NCBI RefSeq assembly: GCF_015679985.1
Contig: NZ_CP049239.1
Span: 1,240,001-1,304,000, forward strand
Direction: 5' to 3'
Source: Campylobacter concisus
GTDB lineage: Bacteria; Campylobacterota; Campylobacteria; Campylobacterales; Campylobacteraceae
DNA length: 64,000 nucleotides
The notes under the pieces are model-generated. The model was not told the origin of the DNA, did not search any database, and saw only the letters and a program-made list of their open reading frames with translations. This document shows, in pieces, positions 45,639-54,870 of the stretch. Positions within the stretch are counted from its first letter, which is position 1. Every line of letters starts with the position of its first letter. The translations under genes and the position numbers were made by a program.

Positions 45639-45932
45639 ATGATTGGATTTTATGTAAATGTAAAGTTAAAAGCTGGGTGTGATGCGAAATTTGAAGAAAT
45701 TTTAAAAGAGATCGTGCCAGCTTCAAGGAAAGATAAAGGCTGCATAAGCTACGAGTGCGGCATGGTTGTGGGCGGTAAAAATGAATACTGCTTTATGGAA
45801 ATTTGGGAAGATCTTGCAAGCCAAAAAGAGCATATGAAAAGCGTTCATATGGTGAAAAACGCAGCTGCGCTGGAGGCTTGCAAAGAGAGCCAAGAGGTAA
45901 AAATAGTAAATTTTGTAAGCGTAAAGGAATAA
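45639..45932 (+). CDS. ABM-domain (YgiN-like) small protein
   Basis: A 97-residue single-domain protein of the antibiotic biosynthesis monooxygenase (ABM) fold. The blocks NVKLKAGCDAKFEEIL, DKGCISYECGM and FMEIWEDLASQKEHMKS are typical of YgiN-type proteins, some of which act on quinols. I chose the ATG at 45639, with AAAGGA 7 bases upstream, over an in-frame TTG at 45600. It is divergent from the TorA-type gene; a link to quinone metabolism is possible but not shown. Confidence 0.8.
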   Translation: MIGFYVNVKLKAGCDAKFEEILKEIVPASRKDKGCISYECGMVVGGKNEYCFMEIWEDLASQKEHMKSVHMVKNAAALEACKESQEVKIVNFVSVKE

Positions 45933-45965
45933 TATTTGCTTTAAAAAGGGCAAAATCCACAAAAA

Positions 45966-46187
45966 ATGAGCGAAGAAAAAATGCTTGAGATGATAAATGC
46001 GACTGCTGATATTATATTTATGGCCGTACTTAGGGGACGAGTAAGCTTTGAGGCTTGTAAAAAAGATAGGGAATTTATCGACTCTTTAAGAGAAGAGCTA
46101 CTTGGCAAAAATCCAAATAAATTTAAAATCGCCCAAAACTCATACCAAATGATCGCCATTTTTGAAAAATATCGCAATAAAAAATAA
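45966..46187 (+). CDS. Small hypothetical protein
   Basis: A 73-residue soluble, charged, probably all-helical protein with no motif that I recognise. It follows the ABM gene by 33 bases and precedes the next gene by about 50. The upstream AAAAGGGC is a poor ribosome binding site. Coding composition looks normal, so I think it is real. Confidence 0.6.
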   Translation: MSEEKMLEMINATADIIFMAVLRGRVSFEACKKDREFIDSLREELLGKNPNKFKIAQNSYQMIAIFEKYRNKK

Positions 46188-46193
46188 TCCACT

Positions 46194-46219
46194 TAAAATT
46201 TAAATCTGCTTGCCGATAT
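46194..46219 (+). promoter_or_regulatory. Sigma-28 (FliA)-like promoter
   Basis: TAAAATTT (46194-46201) and GCCGATAT (46212-46219) resemble the flagellar sigma-28 consensus TAAAGTTT, 11 bases, GCCGATAA; the spacer here is 10. Transcription would begin near 46226, giving a very short leader that still includes the AAAGGA ribosome binding site of the next gene. Confidence 0.55.
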
Positions 46220-46238
46220 TGTGTTAAAGGATTTTGAC

Positions 46239-47126
46239 ATGATAAACACACTAAATGGATTTAATCAAAGCTTTAACTACCAAGACGCTTTTAGTAAGCG
46301 CCAAGCCACAAACGCAAAATTAGACAAAGTAGAAATTCCCACCAAAAATGCGGACATCAAGCATCTACCGCTCTCTGGCTACTCATCAAATGATAAAATT
46401 TCTATCTGGGGCAAGATAAATGGCCTTGATAGCGGGGTGAACAAAGATGAAGCCTCTAGCCTTAAAAATTTCATCGATAGCACGAAGCTTTGGCGACTAA
46501 ACTCCATCATCACTAGCGAGAAAAACGGCTTTAGTGTAGATGAGTTCATCAAAAATCACAAAATGAGTTCAAACAACAAAATAATCAATAATGCTTTTGG
46601 TGCTCTTTATCTAAGCCGCGAGGCTACAAATTTGCTAGACTCTGATCTAAGTATCGATGAGTTTAAAGATAAATGGCTGGAATTTACCGCCGAAAGGATA
46701 CTTGGTGAGCATGCAAATGTAAAAATTTCTTTTAAAGACGGGGCTTTACATTACGAGCAAAGCTCTGATAAAAAACGTATAGAATTCTTGGGTCAGCCTA
46801 TGTTGCACCGTGTAAGCTACGCTGATAAAAACAGCAAAGATGAGTTTTTAAAATTTCTAAAAACAAGTTATGAAAAGGGCGAGAGCATCGCTGATGTGCT
46901 TCAAAATATCGCCCTTACGCCAGTTAGAGAAAATGGCGATGAAGAGATAGAAGAAGAAAAATTTAAACCTATGCAAGTTACCAAAAAGAGCGTGACTTAC
47001 ACGGACAAGGATATAAAACGTGAGTTTTTTGAGGAATTTATCAGGCGTGAGGTCGAAAATGGAGCGAGCTTTGATGATCTGGTGCAAAAGCTAAACAAGC
47101 TAAAGCCAAAGGATATTCTCGCTTAG
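46239..47126 (+). CDS. Unknown protein behind a sigma-28-like promoter
   Basis: I do not recognise this 295-residue protein. It has no signal peptide and no membrane segment. The middle (about 70-160) is helical and acidic, and the C-terminus is lysine- and glutamate-rich and likely coiled (KDIKREFFEEFIRREVENG). I chose the ATG at 46239, with AAAGGA upstream, over a GTG at 46221. The sigma-28-like promoter suggests expression with late flagellar genes, so it could be a flagellar co-expressed or secreted protein, but that is inference only. Confidence 0.7.
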   Translation: MINTLNGFNQSFNYQDAFSKRQATNAKLDKVEIPTKNADIKHLPLSGYSSNDKISIWGKINGLDSGVNKDEASSLKNFIDSTKLWRLNSIITSEKNGFSVDEFIKNHKMSSNNKIINNAFGALYLSREATNLLDSDLSIDEFKDKWLEFTAERILGEHANVKISFKDGALHYEQSSDKKRIEFLGQPMLHRVSYADKNSKDEFLKFLKTSYEKGESIADVLQNIALTPVRENGDEEIEEEKFKPMQVTKKSVTYTDKDIKREFFEEFIRREVENGASFDDLVQKLNKLKPKDILA

Positions 47127-47136
47127 CTTTGGCTTT
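47102..47136 (+). terminator. Hairpin at the end of the unknown gene
   Basis: AAAGCCAAAG (47102-47111) pairs with CTTTGGCTTT (47127-47136); the 15-base loop contains the stop codon. It is followed by a few T residues. It is a possible terminator. Confidence 0.5.
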
Positions 47137-47296
47137 ATGTTTAAATTTCTAGGGGCTGGCTTAGCTCTTTAAATTTCTACTTAGATTTGAATTTAAAGAT
47201 CCAATTTAGCCAACTAATTTAAAAAGCTAGCTTATCTTAATAAATTTTTACTCGCGTTTAAATTTTAAGAGTCAGCCAGTTTGACTCACCAAATTT

Positions 47297-50035
47297 CTAT
47301 TTCGGATTATTTATACTTATTACCATATTTTTATCATCAAGATAGAGTTTAGCAGCCTCTTTGATATCGTCATTTGTGATGACTTTTACCGCACTTATGT
47401 ACTCATCAGCCGTATAAAGTGGCGTCTTAAAAATTTTATTTGAGATGATGAGCTTTTGCCAAAACTCAGGCTTTTCATAATCTTTTTTTATAGAAATTTC
47501 ACTCTGTGCCTTAAAATCCTCCAAATGTTTTGGCAAGAGCGCGCCACTACGCTTGATGCTAGCTATTATCTGCTTTATCTCAGCGATGATCTTGTCTGTA
47601 TTTGCAGGATCACAAGTAAAGCTAATTAGCATATCCGAATGCTCAAAAGGATAGCGCGAAAGCTTGGCATTTAGGCTAAAACCATATGTTTGACCCTTAT
47701 CTTCTCTGATCTGCTCACGAAGTGCGGTTTTTAAAATTTCACTTAATGCCCTTAGCCTAATCGCTCCTTCAAAGCTATATTTCGCATCAGAATTTATGAT
47801 ATTTATGCCAACATCGCTTCTTTTTGTGCTTTGATACTCCCTTTTAAAGGTGTGCTGACCCTTGATACTTCGCACGCCATCGTCTTTAAAATTTTCAGCT
47901 TCGCCAAGCTTTGGCAAAGTGGCGATATACTTTTTAACAAGCGGCAAAAGCCTCTCTTCGTCGGTGTCACCGATGATTACAAAAGTATATGAGGCTGCGT
48001 TTGTAAATTTACCCTTGATGATCTCTTTTAGCTCATTTAGTTTTAGCGCATCAATCTGAGCCATCTCAAGCGGCGTGACACGTTTATTGTTTTCATAAAA
48101 AAACTTGCTAAATTCGGTGCTAAATTTATATTCAGGCAAATTTTGCTCTTTGCTTAGCTCATCTTTTGCTCTTTGCTTTATCCTCTCAAGCACGTTTGCA
48201 TCGGCTCTTGGAGCGTTAAATTCTAAATTTATAACAGCTAGCAGCGAGCTAAGATCGCTTGTGCTTGATGAGCCATAAATGCCTTGCGTGAGTGCTTCTA
48301 TACCCTTTTCATAGCTTACGATCTTTCCATTTAGTGCCTTTGAGAGCTCATAGTTATTAAATTTACCAACGCCGCTTTCATTTGTGAGCGCCACTGCGAA
48401 GCTACCAAGCTTTGGATCAGCCAAATTTGATGTGCCTCCTTTGCTGACGGCTGCAAACAAAATACTATCTTTTTTAGTAGCTAGTGGCTTAAAGATAACT
48501 TGCGAGCCATTTTGCATTTTGTAGGTATAAATTCCATTTTTTTCATCAAAGCTTCTTGAGCTTATCTCTTTTGACTCTAAATTTTCATTGCCTAGACTCT
48601 TATCGTTGTTGCTAGCAGATAGGTTTGTGTTATAAGCAGGTGCCTTGGCAAAAAGCTTTAAAAGCTCATCTTTGCTAAGCTTAAAACCATCTTTGCTAAA
48701 AATTCTTACACGTTCATCAGAAATAGCCAAAATTTGCCTAAATCTAGCATTAACGTCTTCTAACGTGATCTCATTTAATAGCTTTAAACCAAGCTCTTTG
48801 TCGTCTTCATCGCTTAACACAAAGCCACCATTTTCTATCATATTTAAAATTTGTCCTGCGTAAGCACTTGATTTTTTAGTCTTTGAGCGTTTAAATTTTG
48901 CATCCACATTTGCCACAAACGCCTTTTTCACATCTCCAAAATCATCTTTATTAAAGCCAAACTCTTTAATACCTTTTATAACGCCAAGCATATCTTTAAG
49001 GCTTGCGTTAAAATCGCCTCTAAGTACATTTGTTTCAAAACTATAAATTTTCTGCTTTGCTTGAAGTGTTTGAGCTATAAAATCAGTGCTTAAATTTGAT
49101 GAATTATTTGCATTTTTTTGCTCATAAAGCATATTTATCAGGCTTGCGATAAGTGCGTATTCTAAATTTCTCTTTGCGTCAGCCTCATTTAAAACTGGGC
49201 TAAATTTATCAAAATAGCTAAGTCTAACTAGCTCCATTCCAGTTTCATTCGAGTCATAGTTAAAAATATTTAAACCACTCTTAAAGCTAATATTTTTTTC
49301 TGGATGAATGTAAGAATTTGTATTTTTTGCTTGGCTAAAGCTTTTTTTGATTAAGCTTTTTATCTCATCTTTATCAAAGTCGCCAACAGCAACAAAGCTC
49401 ATAAATCTTGGCTGATAAAGCCTCTCGTAAAATTCTTGCATGTGCTTAGCATCTATGCTTTTGATGACGTTCATGTCGCCTATTGGCACTCTTTTTAGAT
49501 AGATGCTACCCTCAAAAATATCCTTTGTTTGAGCCAAATAAAGCCTATATCCTGGCGTATTTCTCTGACGCTCCTCTTCCATTATGACGCCACGCTCTTT
49601 ATCAAGCTCCTTAGGATCGATTTTAACGCCATCTATCCAATTCAAAAAGACCTTAAATGTATCTTGTAAATTTTTCTCATTTACATTAATCGTTAAGACA
49701 TAACTCGTCTGATTGTAGCTCGTCTGCGCGTTTAGATCAGCTCCAAATTTCACACCAAGGCTCTCAAGCTGCTTAATGAGCTCATTTTTACTAAAGTCAC
49801 GGCTGCCATTAAACGCCATGTGCTCCAAAAAGTGAGCAAGACCTTGCTCGCCATCTTTTTCATCAGTTGAACCAGAATTTATAACAAGATAAAAAATAGC
49901 TGTTTTTTGTGGAAATTTATTCTCTTTGATATAGTATTTTAGCCCATTTTTTAGCTCTCCACTTAACATATCTTTATCGTTTTGAAGCGCAAAAAGACCC
50001 ATTACTAGACAAAAAAGCAACAAAATTTTTCTCAT
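47297..50035 (-). CDS. M16 family zinc metalloprotease (PqqL-like)
   Basis: A 912-residue exported protease with a signal peptide (about 1-16) and two M16 halves. The inverted zinc motif HFLEH (H68, E71, H72) and the downstream ERGVIMEEE supply the zinc ligands. The second half, as usual, lacks the motif. The size and architecture match E. coli PqqL/YddC, a periplasmic peptidase; in Campylobacter it may process peptides in the periplasm. It is monocistronic. Confidence 0.9.
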   Translation of the reverse strand: MRKILLLFCLVMGLFALQNDKDMLSGELKNGLKYYIKENKFPQKTAIFYLVINSGSTDEKDGEQGLAHFLEHMAFNGSRDFSKNELIKQLESLGVKFGADLNAQTSYNQTSYVLTINVNEKNLQDTFKVFLNWIDGVKIDPKELDKERGVIMEEERQRNTPGYRLYLAQTKDIFEGSIYLKRVPIGDMNVIKSIDAKHMQEFYERLYQPRFMSFVAVGDFDKDEIKSLIKKSFSQAKNTNSYIHPEKNISFKSGLNIFNYDSNETGMELVRLSYFDKFSPVLNEADAKRNLEYALIASLINMLYEQKNANNSSNLSTDFIAQTLQAKQKIYSFETNVLRGDFNASLKDMLGVIKGIKEFGFNKDDFGDVKKAFVANVDAKFKRSKTKKSSAYAGQILNMIENGGFVLSDEDDKELGLKLLNEITLEDVNARFRQILAISDERVRIFSKDGFKLSKDELLKLFAKAPAYNTNLSASNNDKSLGNENLESKEISSRSFDEKNGIYTYKMQNGSQVIFKPLATKKDSILFAAVSKGGTSNLADPKLGSFAVALTNESGVGKFNNYELSKALNGKIVSYEKGIEALTQGIYGSSSTSDLSSLLAVINLEFNAPRADANVLERIKQRAKDELSKEQNLPEYKFSTEFSKFFYENNKRVTPLEMAQIDALKLNELKEIIKGKFTNAASYTFVIIGDTDEERLLPLVKKYIATLPKLGEAENFKDDGVRSIKGQHTFKREYQSTKRSDVGINIINSDAKYSFEGAIRLRALSEILKTALREQIREDKGQTYGFSLNAKLSRYPFEHSDMLISFTCDPANTDKIIAEIKQIIASIKRSGALLPKHLEDFKAQSEISIKKDYEKPEFWQKLIISNKIFKTPLYTADEYISAVKVITNDDIKEAAKLYLDDKNMVISINNPK

Positions 50036-50084
50036 TATTTTCCTTTTTAAATTTTAATCGATAGACAAAGCAGAATTTAGCATA

Positions 50085-50104
50085 AGCCTGCAAATTTGCA
50101 GGCT
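50085..50104. terminator. Palindromic hairpin after the orphan binding protein gene
   Basis: AGCCTGCAAA and TTTGCAGGCT form a perfect 20-base palindrome 6 bases after the stop of the minus-strand gene. The T tail is weak. A terminator role is likely from its position. Confidence 0.55.
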
Positions 50105-50110
50105 AGAAGA

Positions 50111-50827
50111 TTATTTTAGATCGTATTTTTTAAGTAAAGCTTCGTAGCTTCCGTCTTTTTTCATATCATCTAAAATTTGATTTATTTTCTCTATTAACAC
50201 ACTCTCTTTTCCTTTATCAAAAGCTATTGAAAAGCCCTCGCTACCATCAACTTCCTTGAAAAATGCTTCAAGTTCTGGATTTTTCTTGATAAAGCCATAT
50301 CCGATAGAGCTATCAAGGATGACTGCGTCAAATTTACCAACTTTTAATCCCATGATGAGTGGCACAGTATCCTCTGAAGGCACTACTTTTACGCCATTTA
50401 TAGCATTTGCTGCTAGCTCTTGGACAGTGCCTTGTTGCACGCCAACTCTTTTGCCAGCTAGCTCTTCTTTAGCTTTTAATGCGTCATTATCTTTTTTCTT
50501 TAGATAGAGGTTTTCAGTTAAATAGTATGGCTTTGTAAAATCAATCGACTTTAATCTATCTGAAGTCGCACTCATCGCACTTATAATGCCATTTATTTTG
50601 CCAGCTTTAAGTGCTGGGATAAGGCCGTCAAAACTCATATTTATAATCTTATATGAAAAGCCTGCGCGCTTTGAAATTTCACCAATTAACTCGATATCAA
50701 AGCCTGTTATTTTGTTATTTTCATCGATATATTCAAATGGAGGATAGTTCGCCGCTGTGCCAAATTTTAGCTCGTTTGCACAAAGAGCAACAAAAACTGT
50801 GAGTAAAAGAGCAAAGATCTTTTTCAT
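50111..50827 (-). CDS. Amino-acid ABC transporter binding protein, without its own permease
   Basis: A family 3 periplasmic solute-binding protein of 238 residues with a signal peptide (1-17). The blocks NYPPFEYIDENNKITGFDIEL, NMSFDGLIPALKAGK and SATSDRLKSIDFTKPYY are typical of polar amino-acid binding. It is clearly paralogous to the binding protein at 53357-54130, but no permease or ATPase adjoins it, so it may share that transporter. The ligand is unknown. The preceding VALC is a poor lipobox, so it may be soluble. Confidence 0.9.
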   Translation of the reverse strand: MKKIFALLLTVFVALCANELKFGTAANYPPFEYIDENNKITGFDIELIGEISKRAGFSYKIINMSFDGLIPALKAGKINGIISAMSATSDRLKSIDFTKPYYLTENLYLKKKDNDALKAKEELAGKRVGVQQGTVQELAANAINGVKVVPSEDTVPLIMGLKVGKFDAVILDSSIGYGFIKKNPELEAFFKEVDGSEGFSIAFDKGKESVLIEKINQILDDMKKDGSYEALLKKYDLK

Positions 50828-50961
50828 AATAGTGTCCTTTAAGGTGATTTAGTGGCTTAATTATCAGTATTTCTCTATTAAAAATTGTTTAAATTTACAA
50901 TAAAAGAAAAATGCTATAAATAATCGTATAGCAAAGTAGCATATAAATTTTTATAGATAAG

Positions 50962-50992
50962 TTCTATCCCTTAATTATTTTAAGGGATAGAA
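50962..50992. terminator. Hairpin after the chemoreceptor gene
   Basis: TTCTATCCCTTAA (50962-50974) and TTAAGGGATAGAA (50980-50992) pair perfectly around TTATT. It lies 30 bases after the stop of the minus-strand chemoreceptor. It is probably its terminator, though T residues after it are few. Confidence 0.6.
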
Positions 50993-51021
50993 TAATAGGA
51001 GCTCTAAGAGTAAGTCAAAGA

Positions 51022-52974
51022 TTAAAATTTATTTTTTCTAACTTCGTTTACTATCGCCTTAGCCATGTCATCAACATCAGATGTTACTTCATTTGCTTTA
51101 TTGACAATTACTACATTTTCTTTTGTAAGTGTGTCTATTTGAGCAACTGATTGGTTTATCATGTTAATTCCTTCACTTTGCTCTTTTATAGATTCACTCA
51201 TTTCATTGATTGATTGAGCTAGTACATTTGTATTTGCTTCGATCTCTGTTAGAGATTTTTGAGTTCTCTCTGCTAGTTTTCTAACCTCATCTGCAACAAC
51301 CGCAAAGCCTCTACCATGCTCTCCTGCACGTGCTGCCTCGATTGCGGCATTAAGAGCTAGTAAATTTGTTTGATCAGCTATATCTCTAATAATAGTTATG
51401 ATATTTTTGATCTCATCACTTTGTCTAATAACATCAGATGTTTTTTGAGATATTGCATTCATTGAGCTTGACATTTGCTCTACTGCGGCAGCAGACTCTT
51501 GAAGTGAGCTTGCTTGTACATTTGCGCCTTGAGTTAGTTCTTTCATTGACTGACTTAAAGCCTCGGCCTTTTCTTCTAGCACATGGGCTTGATCTAAATT
51601 TGCCCTTAACATCTTGGTTGTCTCTTCACCAAGAGCATTTATACCAACCGCCATTTTGCCATCATCTTCAAGCCTTTTAGTAAAGTCTTGTTTTTTAAAG
51701 CTTTCTAATAGGTTTAACACGTCATCGCCATTTTCCGCAATAGCATGTTTAAGTGCGATTTGTAAGTCTTTGAAAGTTTGTTTTAGCTGGTTAAGTGCAG
51801 GATTTGAAGTATCTGCATTAAGCTGAGCTACGTAGTTACCTTTACCGATTTGATTTACAAAAGTATTTGCCTCTTTAATGAAATTATTTTGCTCAGATAA
51901 ATTTGCCTCGATTTGCTTGATATTCTCATTTATCAGTGCACTCATCTGTCCGATCTCGTCGCTACCACTACGATCTAAAAATTCAGCTTTATTAGTTTTG
52001 TTATTTAAAAAGTCAAAAAATTTAACTAAGCCATTTTTAGTCTGATCTATGCCAGAGATCAAATTTTTACCTATCAATGTAGATACTAGTAACATAAGCA
52101 AAATACAAATAGCAATCACTATGGAGCTAAAAATAAGTTGGGTATTGGCTTCACTTTTTATGTGTTGTGCGTCCTTTTGCATACTATCTAATAATTTTAG
52201 CTCAAGCTCTCTCATCGCATCTATTGAAATGCTTATCTTTGAAAACCAACTCGCTGCGTCATAAGATACATCTTCAGTAGTAACTACATTTTTAATAATA
52301 TTCATCGCATCTATAAAATCAGCCTTTTTTCTAGCGATGGCATCAAATTCATCACTAAATTCTTTTGGGTTGTATTCGTCAAAGTCCTGCATAAATTTAT
52401 TTATAACACTATTTAGTGCAACTACTTTGTTATAGTCCTCTTTGTTTATGCTCTTTTTAGTAAAAATACTATTTAAAGTAGCACGCAAAATACCAAAAGA
52501 CTCTTTTATCTCACCAACAATAATGATACGCTTTAGATCATCTACCAAGCTAGGCTCAAGTTTATCGCTATATCCATTTATAGCAATGACCTCTTTTCTT
52601 AAAATTTTTGTTATACGACTAATTAGATCATTGCCACTTTTTTGATCTACATTTGAGCGGATACTATTTATCTCTGAAACTATTTCATTTTTCTCTTCAA
52701 GCTTATCAAGTGCAGCATCTACTTTTTTACGCTGCTCTAATAAATTTTTATTATCCCCTCCTGCTAGCACGCCTGAGCTAAATCCACGTTCTTTTTGCAT
52801 CTCATGGATAAAATTATTTTGATTTATTATTGTATCCACGATTTTCTCGCTAAACTCTGCTTTTGAGCGAGTCTTTAAGATACCATTTAGCATGTATGCA
52901 CTCATGATACCAAGGCCAATAAGACTGACGATAACTATCGCCATAATCTTAGATTTAATACCTAGATTATTCAT
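51022..52974 (-). CDS. Methyl-accepting chemotaxis protein with NIT-like sensor domain
   Basis: A 650-residue chemoreceptor with membrane helices near 11-31 and 283-305. The periplasmic part has [16 protein letters not shown] and [14 protein letters not shown], which match the NIT (nitrate/nitrite-sensing) family. The cytoplasmic signalling tip [20 protein letters not shown] is intact. The protein ends soon after the methylation helices, with no pentapeptide. It sits between two amino-acid binding protein genes. The ligand is inferred from the domain family only. Confidence 0.9.
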   Translation of the reverse strand: MNNLGIKSKIMAIVIVSLIGLGIMSAYMLNGILKTRSKAEFSEKIVDTIINQNNFIHEMQKERGFSSGVLAGGDNKNLLEQRKKVDAALDKLEEKNEIVSEINSIRSNVDQKSGNDLISRITKILRKEVIAINGYSDKLEPSLVDDLKRIIIVGEIKESFGILRATLNSIFTKKSINKEDYNKVVALNSVINKFMQDFDEYNPKEFSDEFDAIARKKADFIDAMNIIKNVVTTEDVSYDAASWFSKISISIDAMRELELKLLDSMQKDAQHIKSEANTQLIFSSIVIAICILLMLLVSTLIGKNLISGIDQTKNGLVKFFDFLNNKTNKAEFLDRSGSDEIGQMSALINENIKQIEANLSEQNNFIKEANTFVNQIGKGNYVAQLNADTSNPALNQLKQTFKDLQIALKHAIAENGDDVLNLLESFKKQDFTKRLEDDGKMAVGINALGEETTKMLRANLDQAHVLEEKAEALSQSMKELTQGANVQASSLQESAAAVEQMSSSMNAISQKTSDVIRQSDEIKNIITIIRDIADQTNLLALNAAIEAARAGEHGRGFAVVADEVRKLAERTQKSLTEIEANTNVLAQSINEMSESIKEQSEGINMINQSVAQIDTLTKENVVIVNKANEVTSDVDDMAKAIVNEVRKNKF

Positions 52975-53075
52975 TTTCTCTCCTTTTAGTTTTTCTTAAA
53001 TATCTGCTTCAAAAAATAAAGCCATACGACTTTAATACTTAAAATTTATCAACCAAAAAATACTTTTGGTTATTT

Positions 53076-53228
53076 TTATAAAAAATATTGATTAACATAT
53101 TTATGTAAAAATTTTAATTTATATTTAGTTTTATTAAATAGTAGGAATTTTTTAACAAAATTGTGATACATGCAAATAGAAAATAGCACATTTAAAATAA
53201 ATGCCGTTCTCATCCTGAGAAGCTTCAT
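53076..53228 (-). CDS. Possible 50-residue small protein
   Basis: A frame of 50 codons that starts with ATG at 53228 and ends with TAA at 53076-53078. AAGGAG lies 5 bases before the ATG, a very good ribosome binding site. The product is basic and partly hydrophobic (MRTAFILNVLFSICMYHNF, then lysine-rich). An inverted repeat, TTCTCA/TGAGAA, lies inside its first codons (53207-53221). It sits after the terminator of the binding protein gene. It could also be chance in AT-rich DNA. The rest of 52975-53356 holds no gene. Confidence 0.35.
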   Translation of the reverse strand: MKLLRMRTAFILNVLFSICMYHNFVKKFLLFNKTKYKLKFLHKYVNQYFL

Positions 53229-53313
53229 TTTTTCTCCTTGAAAATAATTAAGTCATTTTATTAATTTTACTTTTAAAAGATGTTAAATTTTAAAAATTAG
53301 AAAAAAGTGAGTT

Positions 53314-53342
53314 TTTGCAGAGAATTCATGCTTCTCTGCAAA
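53314..53342 (-). terminator. Terminator after the lipoprotein binding protein gene
   Basis: TTTGCAGAGAA (53314-53324) pairs perfectly with TTCTCTGCAAA (53332-53342) around a 7-base loop. On the minus strand it follows the stop by 14 bases and is followed by A and T runs. Confidence 0.75.
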
Positions 53343-53356
53343 TTTTGTATTTAGAT

Positions 53357-54130
53357 TTATTTCTTTAATCCATATTTATCTAGCATTTTGTCAAATTCGC
53401 CAGATTTTTGTAGCTCATCGATTGCTGCATCTATCTTTTTGATAAGGTCAGTGTGTTTGCCTTTATCAAACGCCATTGCAAATCCTTCCGTACCATCAGG
53501 AACTCTTAAAAATTCTTCCAAATCTGGATTTTGTTTTAAATATTCAACTCCTATCGGACTATCAGTTAGCACAACATCGATTTTGCCAGCGTTTAGTGAC
53601 ATGATGGCAGCTGCTACATTTTCAGCAGGTATTGACTTAGTAGTTATGCTTTTGGCTGCTTCCTCTTGAAGTGTACCAACTTGAGCTGAAATTTTCTTAT
53701 CCTTAAGGTTGTCTTTATTTACATCTGAGCCTTTTTTGCGGATAAATAAATTTTCTGAAAAATAATATGGCTTGGTGAAATCAACTGATTTTCTTCTCTC
53801 ATCAGTTGCACTCATTCCGCTTATAGCGATATCAATTTTACCGGTTTTTAATGCTGATATCAGTCCATCGAAGCTCATATTTGCAACATCAAATTTTATT
53901 CCAGTTTTTTTGGTGATCTCATTTAATAAATCTATCTCAAAGCCAACAATTTTATTGTTTTCATCAAGATATTCAAAAGGTGGATAATCAGCACTCGAGC
54001 CAACTTTATAAACTACATTTTTACTAGCTCCTTCGGCATTATTTACTGCATTTTTTTTATTAGCATCATCGCCACAACCTAGTAAAAACAAAACCAAACT
54101 TGCCATCAAAAATTTTAAAATTTTACTCAT
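53357..54130 (-). CDS. Amino-acid ABC transporter binding lipoprotein
   Basis: A family 3 solute-binding protein of 257 residues. The signal sequence ends in the lipobox LLGC with C19 as the lipidated residue. A linker rich in Asn, Lys and Ala follows, then the domain with ADYPPFEYLDENNK and NMSFDGLISALKTGKIDIAISGM. It is the binding partner of the ATPase and permease that precede it on the minus strand. The ligand is a polar amino acid, not specified by sequence. Confidence 0.92.
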   Translation of the reverse strand: MSKILKFLMASLVLFLLGCGDDANKKNAVNNAEGASKNVVYKVGSSADYPPFEYLDENNKIVGFEIDLLNEITKKTGIKFDVANMSFDGLISALKTGKIDIAISGMSATDERRKSVDFTKPYYFSENLFIRKKGSDVNKDNLKDKKISAQVGTLQEEAAKSITTKSIPAENVAAAIMSLNAGKIDVVLTDSPIGVEYLKQNPDLEEFLRVPDGTEGFAMAFDKGKHTDLIKKIDAAIDELQKSGEFDKMLDKYGLKK

Positions 54131-54141
54131 TTTCTACTCCT

Positions 54142-54870
54142 TTAATGATTTAAAATTTTGCCTAAAAACTCTTTTAAACGCTCATGTTGTGGATTTGTAA
54201 AGACATTTTTTGGTGTGTCATCAACTGCGATTTTGCCTTTATCCATAAAGAAAATTCTATTTGCTACGTTTCTCGCAAAGCCCATTTCATGGGTCACCAC
54301 AAGCATCGTTATGCCCCTTGCAGCAACATCTTTCATGATATCAAGAACCTCTCCGATCATCTCAGGATCAAGCGCACTTGTCGGCTCGTCAAAAAGTATC
54401 ACTTCTGGCTCCATCGCTAGGCTTCTAGCGATCGCGATACGTTGCTTCTGTCCACCTGAAAGCTTGTGCGGATAGGCAAATTTCTTATCACTTAGCCCAA
54501 CACTTTTTAGCAACTCATCGGCTCTTTTTTCTGCGCTTGCTTTATCTAAAATTCCCGCTTTTATCGGAGCTAGGGTTAAATTTTGCAAGACGTTTTTATT
54601 TGCAAAAAGATTAAAGTGCTGAAAAACCATGCTCACTTTTTGGCGAATTTTATTTATGTCTGATTTTTTATCTAAAATATCTTCGCCATTTATCTTTATG
54701 TGCCCGCTATCTGGCTCCTCAAGGCGGTTTATACAACGTAAAAACGTACTTTTACCGCCACCACTTGGACCAATTATCGCTATAACTTCACCCTTTTTTA
54801 TATCTACGCTAATATCATTTAAAACTCGCAAATCGCCATAACTTTTATTTAAATTTTTAATCTCAATCAT
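54142..54870 (-). CDS. Amino-acid ABC transporter ATPase
   Basis: A GlnQ-type ATP-binding subunit of 242 residues. Walker A is GPSGGGKST (34-42), the signature is LSGGQKQRIAIARSL, Walker B is VILFDEPTSALD, and the switch is VVTHEM. It starts inside the permease end (8-base overlap) and ends 11 bases before the lipoprotein gene. It may also serve the orphan binding protein at 50111-50827. Confidence 0.95.
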   Translation of the reverse strand: MIEIKNLNKSYGDLRVLNDISVDIKKGEVIAIIGPSGGGKSTFLRCINRLEEPDSGHIKINGEDILDKKSDINKIRQKVSMVFQHFNLFANKNVLQNLTLAPIKAGILDKASAEKRADELLKSVGLSDKKFAYPHKLSGGQKQRIAIARSLAMEPEVILFDEPTSALDPEMIGEVLDIMKDVAARGITMLVVTHEMGFARNVANRIFFMDKGKIAVDDTPKNVFTNPQHERLKEFLGKILNH

